64,000 bases of DNA from Enterobacter ludwigii (GTDB taxonomy: Bacteria; Pseudomonadota; Gammaproteobacteria; Enterobacterales; Enterobacteriaceae): NCBI GenBank assembly GCA_900068845.1, contig CEFQ01000012.1:46621-110620 (forward strand), written 5' to 3'. Positions 60,217 through 64,000 of the stretch are shown here, in pieces. Position 1 is the stretch's first letter; each line of letters opens with the position of its first letter. Made by a program: the position numbers and the translations under genes. The notes beneath the pieces were generated by a model. That model had not been told where the DNA came from, ran no database searches, and saw nothing but the letters and a program-made list of their open reading frames with translations.

Positions 60217-61896
60217 TTAGAGAAGCTGACTGAGGTGTAGCTGACTCATCAGCAGCGGGTTATCGCTGTAGTCGACCGGGATAGCGACCACTGCCGGGCC
60301 GCTGACATCCATGGCGCGGCGCAACGTTGGCTCCAGTTCCGCGGCACTGTTTACTGAGAAGCCGGCAGCGCCGAACGCTTCGGCATAGGCTTTGAAGTCA
60401 ACCGGGCCAAAATTGACACCTGAAATGCGCTGATACTTTTTCTCTTCCTGCATGGCGACCATGTTGTAGGCGTTATCGACCCAGATGATGTGCAGAATAT
60501 TGGCCTTGAGCCTGACGGCAGTTTCCAGTTCCATGCTTGATTGCAAGAATCCGCCGTCCCCGGAGACCGATACAATTTTGCGTGAGCGATCGACTAACCA
60601 TGCACCGATAGCCCAGGGCAGGGCGACACCCATAGTCTGTTGGCCATTGGAGATCATGATTTGGCGCGCGCGGAAGCTATACAGATACCGCGCTATCCAG
60701 ATGTGAAAGCTTCCCATGTCAACGGTAAGGCTGATGTCAGCGTTAATGATGTCCTGCATCGCCCGCACGATGCGCAGTGGATGCAACGCAAACTGATTCA
60801 AGCTGGCGCCTTGTATTGCCAGTAATTGCCGTTGCTGCTGCCGATCTTCCAGCACAGAGGCTGCGGTGGAACTGAGCTGAAGCGGCGAGGTGATGCGGGT
60901 GGCAATCTTGCTTACGGTTTGTGCAATGTCACCTACCAGTTCTGCGTCGGGCAGGTAAAGGTTATCCGTATCAGCCGGCAGCACATCAATATGTACCAGC
61001 ATTGCTTTGCCGCTGTTCCACATGGCTGGCTCATACTCAACCGGGCTGTAACCGATAGTGATGATCAGGTCTGCCTGCTGTAATAGACGGTCTCCCGCCT
61101 GGTTATTAAATAATCCAACTCGTCCGGCAAACCGTGAGAAGTTTTCCTGTCTGACTGCACCTGCGGCCTGGTAAGTACTGGTTACCGGGATCTGGCTTTT
61201 CGACAGTAATTCATGGATTGCGGCACTGTTTTCTGGCTGACTGGCCATCAGTCCCAGCAGGATGACCGGATTTTTTGCCCGAGTGATTTCCTGGCTGACA
61301 GCCTCAATCAGGGCATCGGGAGCGGCGCCCAGCTTTATGTGCCCATTGCTTTGCAAAGGGCTGCCGGACACAGGTTGATCGACAATATCCTGTGGCAGGC
61401 TGATAAATGTGCCGCCGCCGCGTCCGTTTTCAGCATGGCGAAATGCATTAGAGACACATTCAGTCAGCGCTGAGGGAGAAGTGACCTCAACAGCATATTT
61501 TGTGACCGGGCGAAACATCGAAACGGTATCCAGACTTTGGTGAACCTGTTTGGCACTGTCCGATCGTTTTACCGCTCCGCCAATTGCCACCACCGGGTCG
61601 CCTTCGCTGGTGGCGGTTGCCATGCCGGTCACCAGGTTCGAACAGCCGGGTCCGGAGGTCACGAGTGCAACACCTGCATGCCCTGTGAGTCGGCCTACCG
61701 CCGCGGCCATAAAGGCGGCATTCGCTTCATGCCTGACAGGGATGAGTTGAATGGGTGAATCCACTAGCGAATCAAACACTTTATCTATCTTGGCTCCGGG
61801 GATGCCAAACACGTGATTTACACCCTGAGCTTCAAGCTGTGCGACAACTAAATCCGCGCCGCTGTTCCAGAGTGTGTTGGTTTTTAACGTTTTCAT
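60217..61896 (-). CDS. budB: Catabolic acetolactate synthase
   Basis: A 559-residue ThDP enzyme, the length of Klebsiella BudB. It has 'GIPGAKIDKVFDSL', the activating glutamate in 'RHEANAAFMAAAVGRLTG', 'GLFNNQAGDRLLQQADLIIT' and the ThDP/Mg motif 'VSGDGGFLQSSMELETAVRL' to 'WVDNAYNM'. It condenses two pyruvates to (S)-acetolactate without FAD. It is 14 bp downstream of budA and 21 bp upstream of budC. The catabolic type is shown by the bud context, in contrast to IlvB/IlvI. Confidence 0.94.
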   Translation of the reverse strand: MKTLKTNTLWNSGADLVVAQLEAQGVNHVFGIPGAKIDKVFDSLVDSPIQLIPVRHEANAAFMAAAVGRLTGHAGVALVTSGPGCSNLVTGMATATSEGDPVVAIGGAVKRSDSAKQVHQSLDTVSMFRPVTKYAVEVTSPSALTECVSNAFRHAENGRGGGTFISLPQDIVDQPVSGSPLQSNGHIKLGAAPDALIEAVSQEITRAKNPVILLGLMASQPENSAAIHELLSKSQIPVTSTYQAAGAVRQENFSRFAGRVGLFNNQAGDRLLQQADLIITIGYSPVEYEPAMWNSGKAMLVHIDVLPADTDNLYLPDAELVGDIAQTVSKIATRITSPLQLSSTAASVLEDRQQQRQLLAIQGASLNQFALHPLRIVRAMQDIINADISLTVDMGSFHIWIARYLYSFRARQIMISNGQQTMGVALPWAIGAWLVDRSRKIVSVSGDGGFLQSSMELETAVRLKANILHIIWVDNAYNMVAMQEEKKYQRISGVNFGPVDFKAYAEAFGAAGFSVNSAAELEPTLRRAMDVSGPAVVAIPVDYSDNPLLMSQLHLSQLL

Positions 61897-61910
61897 AGTG
61901 ACCTCTGCGG

Positions 61911-62693
61911 TTAGCTTTCGACGGCCCGAATGGCCTCATCAAGATTGTGGGGATTGAGTTCAGCCTGAAGGAATTCGCTATCCCGAGGGAGATCAATGAC
62001 CAGCTTGCTAATCGCACCGAAAGTCAGCGTTCCCTCCTTGAGCACATAGTTGAGGATGTGCCCGCCGCCTTGCCGGTCATCAGTAATAAAGTGCTCGTGA
62101 TAACCGGCCACGTTGATCCCCTGCATGTACTGCGGCGTCCGGAAGCCAATCAATTCACCCTGGGTCTCTTTGAATGCAAAGGTTGGCTGATCGCCCAGCA
62201 CCTCAGGCATTGAGCGATAAGGGCGGCACTGACAGGGAACGGTACGTGTCTGAACGGCCTGGAAGCGGCCACTGATGCGCATGGCGCAGAACTGATTGTC
62301 TGAAGTGATTTTGCTGTCGATAACCCGGTGAACCTCTTCTCGCGTCGCGGTTCCGCTGAAGCGGTGATGATATTCAGGTTTGAAAAAGGTCATTACAGCA
62401 AATGGTGTTTGTTGCTCGGGTTTGGCAGGATTGGCGCTGCCATCGGAGCGTAGCTGATAGACTTTACTGTCGAAGGCAATGAGTTCGCCATCAAGCTGGT
62501 TGAAGGTACCCAAACCAAAATCGCCTTTGTTTAATAAGTCGGAAACCGTGGTGGATCCGTCATAAACGCCACTCAGCAGCGCGCTCATGAGGGAGGTCTG
62601 ATAGATAACCTTTTCTGGTGAATCATCATTGAGTTTTAAGACGGTCTCTTTCAGCTGTTCCTCGCATGAACAGTCAGATACAAAATTACACAT
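61911..62693 (-). CDS. budA: Alpha-acetolactate decarboxylase
   Basis: A 260-residue decarboxylase: 'IYQTSLMSALLSGVYDGSTT', 'DFGLGTFNQLDGELIAFDSK', 'FKETQGELIGFRTPQYMQGI' and the zinc histidines in 'VAGYHEHFITDDRQGGGHIL'. A start at 62693 with GAGGTGG is chosen over the codon at 62735. It converts acetolactate to (R)-acetoin. First gene of the budABC operon, divergent from the LysR gene 104 bp away. Confidence 0.93.
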   Translation of the reverse strand: MCNFVSDCSCEEQLKETVLKLNDDSPEKVIYQTSLMSALLSGVYDGSTTVSDLLNKGDFGLGTFNQLDGELIAFDSKVYQLRSDGSANPAKPEQQTPFAVMTFFKPEYHHRFSGTATREEVHRVIDSKITSDNQFCAMRISGRFQAVQTRTVPCQCRPYRSMPEVLGDQPTFAFKETQGELIGFRTPQYMQGINVAGYHEHFITDDRQGGGHILNYVLKEGTLTFGAISKLVIDLPRDSEFLQAELNPHNLDEAIRAVES

Positions 62694-62797
62694 TTGCCAC
62701 CTCGCAAACCAATAGTTAAGCCGTGTTAATATCATGGTGGGCTTTTTGGCTTACGGAATCCAATAGCGAAACCTGTTAACTTTGAGACGTATTTGAT

Positions 62798-63676
62798 ATG
62801 GAACTTCGCCATCTGCGTTATTTTGTAGCCGTCGCGGAGACGCTACATTTCACCCGTGCCGCGGAGATGCTGGGGATTTCTCAGCCACCGCTGAGCCAGC
62901 AAATTCAGCGGCTGGAACACGAGATCGGGACACCTTTACTGAAACGTCTGACACGCGGTGTTGAGCTTACCGACGCGGGGAGGGCTTTCCTGAATGATGC
63001 TACAGAGATTGTGCAGCTGGCTGACCATGCGCTTGAGAAAGCCCGAGGCATGGCGCGTGGTATAAGCGGGCAGATGTCGCTGGGGTTCGCCAGTTCAGTC
63101 GCTTTCGGTGCACCGGTGTTTGATCTTATCCACCGTTTTAAAACGCGTTATCCGGCAATGGAGCTCATCACGCGGGAAGAGAATATGGCTTTGCTAATGC
63201 AGGATTTGCGAGATGGATTGCTGGATGCGGCATTTATTCGCCTACCCTGTGAAAGCAGCAAAGCCTTCAACCTGAAGGTCATCGCTACTGAAAGAATGAT
63301 GGTTGCGTTACCTGCGGGTCATGCATATAGCCATCGGCACACCATTGCACTATCACAACTGGTGGATGAAACATTGATTATGTTTCCGCGTGACGTCGCT
63401 CCTAGCCTCTATGAGCTGATCGCCAGCACGTGTCTGCGTGCGGGGTTCACCACGACCCGATTTATTCAGGCGCCACAAATCACGTCTTCTCTCGGCATGG
63501 TGGGAGCAGGGTGCGGAATCGCGCTGGTACCCGCATCCCTATGCTGTGTGAATAACCCGGGTATCACGTTTTGTGAAATAGAGAATAACACTCTGTTCAC
63601 CGATATCGCTTTTGCCTGGCGCCGCAATAATCCCTCCAGAACCGTGATGCATTTGCTCAATTTAATAACTTCGTGA
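62798..63676 (+). CDS. budR: LysR-family regulator of the bud operon
   Basis: A 292-residue LysR regulator: 'MELRHLRYFVAVAETLHFTR', 'AAEMLGISQPPLSQQIQRLE' and a C-terminal effector domain including 'FPRDVAPSLYELIASTC' and 'GMVGAGCGIALVPASLCC'. The divergent position next to budABC matches BudR/AlsR, which activate the operon in response to acetate and low pH. Regulation by the same mechanism here is inference. Confidence 0.9.
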   Translation: MELRHLRYFVAVAETLHFTRAAEMLGISQPPLSQQIQRLEHEIGTPLLKRLTRGVELTDAGRAFLNDATEIVQLADHALEKARGMARGISGQMSLGFASSVAFGAPVFDLIHRFKTRYPAMELITREENMALLMQDLRDGLLDAAFIRLPCESSKAFNLKVIATERMMVALPAGHAYSHRHTIALSQLVDETLIMFPRDVAPSLYELIASTCLRAGFTTTRFIQAPQITSSLGMVGAGCGIALVPASLCCVNNPGITFCEIENNTLFTDIAFAWRRNNPSRTVMHLLNLITS

Positions 63677-63854
63677 TTCTGAGCGGAAATCAAAAAGTAG
63701 GGTAGGTCATGCGATGTGTTAGACAGCGAATGTAAATTGAGTTGTTTTCATAATGATGCCCAATATTAAATATCAATCTATTCGCTGAATAAAATCCCGA
63801 CCTAAACTGCCTAATGCCGATCAGTTAAGCCCCGTATTAATTACCGTACATTCG

Positions 63855-63894
63855 GTAGCGGCGCGATTTATCGTGCAATAAATTGCGCCGCTAC
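63855..63894. repeat. Dispersed TAGCGGCGC palindrome with extra loop
   Basis: GTAGCGGCGCGATTTATCG and CAATAAATTGCGCCGCTAC flank a short centre. The 31-bp module follows at 63917-63947 in reverse orientation compared with 6176. Confidence 0.75.
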
Positions 63895-63916
63895 AATGTG
63901 TGCGCCAGGTCGTTGG

Positions 63917-63947
63917 GGTTTTCATCTCTTAACTGACAAGCATTACG
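63917..63947 (-). repeat. 31-bp module of the dispersed element
   Basis: The reverse complement reads CGTAATGCTTGTCAGTTAAG then AGATGAAAACC, as at 6176-6206, with variants at 12403-12434. It is always within about 30 bp of a TAGCGGCGC palindrome. Confidence 0.75.
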
Positions 63948-64000
63948 ACCTAAACTGCCTCAGTTTGGCATACGCAGTGTACCGGGAGACTTGCCTGTCA

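Larger units (their letters stand above)
63677..64000. other. Intergenic tail with repeats
   Basis: No gene is visible. The left part is AT-rich, the right part holds the TAGCGGCGC palindrome (63855-63894) and an inverted copy of the 31-bp module (63917-63947). Confidence 0.6.

Noticed and set aside
1..64000. CRISPR arrays, tRNAs, rRNAs or complete insertion sequences
   Set aside because: No regularly spaced direct repeats, cloverleaf sequences, rRNA segments or transposase frames were recognised by eye.

Overview
The window looks like chromosomal DNA of a motile plant- or environment-associated enterobacterium of the Erwiniaceae, most likely Pantoea or a close relative. The basis is gene content (enterobacterial ydcF, ygeA, ybiV and lacI homologues, a budBAC butanediol operon, FliA-type promoters, AriR/YmgA-type small connector proteins) and a GC-rich backbone with AT-rich insertions. 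This is inference from recognised protein families; no rRNA marker is present. I saw no tRNA, rRNA, CRISPR array or complete insertion sequence.

Layout. 1-4400: a tightly overlapping operon with the end of an FAD/NAD(P)-binding protein, an NtaA/SnaA/DszA-type flavin monooxygenase and a MetNIQ-like ABC importer. 4578-9519: an MFS carrier, an orphan SsuA-type sulfonate-binding protein and a FUSC efflux protein. 9630-13472: a YgeA racemase, a LacI repressor without lacZY, YdcF and a ketopantoate-reductase paralogue. 13684-15780: a second, stand-alone EF-G paralogue. 15868-23290: an alternate chaperone-usher (CS1/CFA-type) fimbrial operon flanked by a LuxR-type regulator and a divergent winged-helix protein. 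23470-30968: a peptide-type ABC importer operon carrying an acetyltransferase, a vestigial 'mini' binding protein and a second flavin monooxygenase. 31053-34029: a PhnD-like protein overlapping a fatty acid desaturase, then a third flavin monooxygenase. 34453-41467: a Fur-box binding protein, a Zur-box COG0523 GTPase, YbiV, and two small regulator/oxidoreductase pairs (MmyB-like with SDR, HxlR with YahK-like dehydrogenase).

41880-54694: accessory and signalling DNA with a TagD-like cytidylyltransferase, two chemoreceptors, two GGDEF proteins, an OsmC protein, an AT-rich stretch of AriR/YmgA-like small genes and an MscS channel. 55055-59214: an AT-rich surface-polysaccharide patch (TupA-type ATP-grasp, flippase, glycosyltransferase). 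59422-63676: budC-budB-budA with divergent budR.

Themes. Three luciferase-like monooxygenases, several importers and an SsuA homologue suggest scavenging of organosulfur or similar small organic compounds, although substrates cannot be read from the sequence. Metal homeostasis shows clear operator candidates for Fur and Zur. Motility, c-di-GMP and connector genes cluster at 42.5-53.5 kb, two of them behind FliA-like promoters. A dispersed palindromic repeat (TAGCGGCGC core, in places with an extra 31-bp module) sits in at least ten intergenic positions and forms a 166-bp nested composite at 12390-12555.
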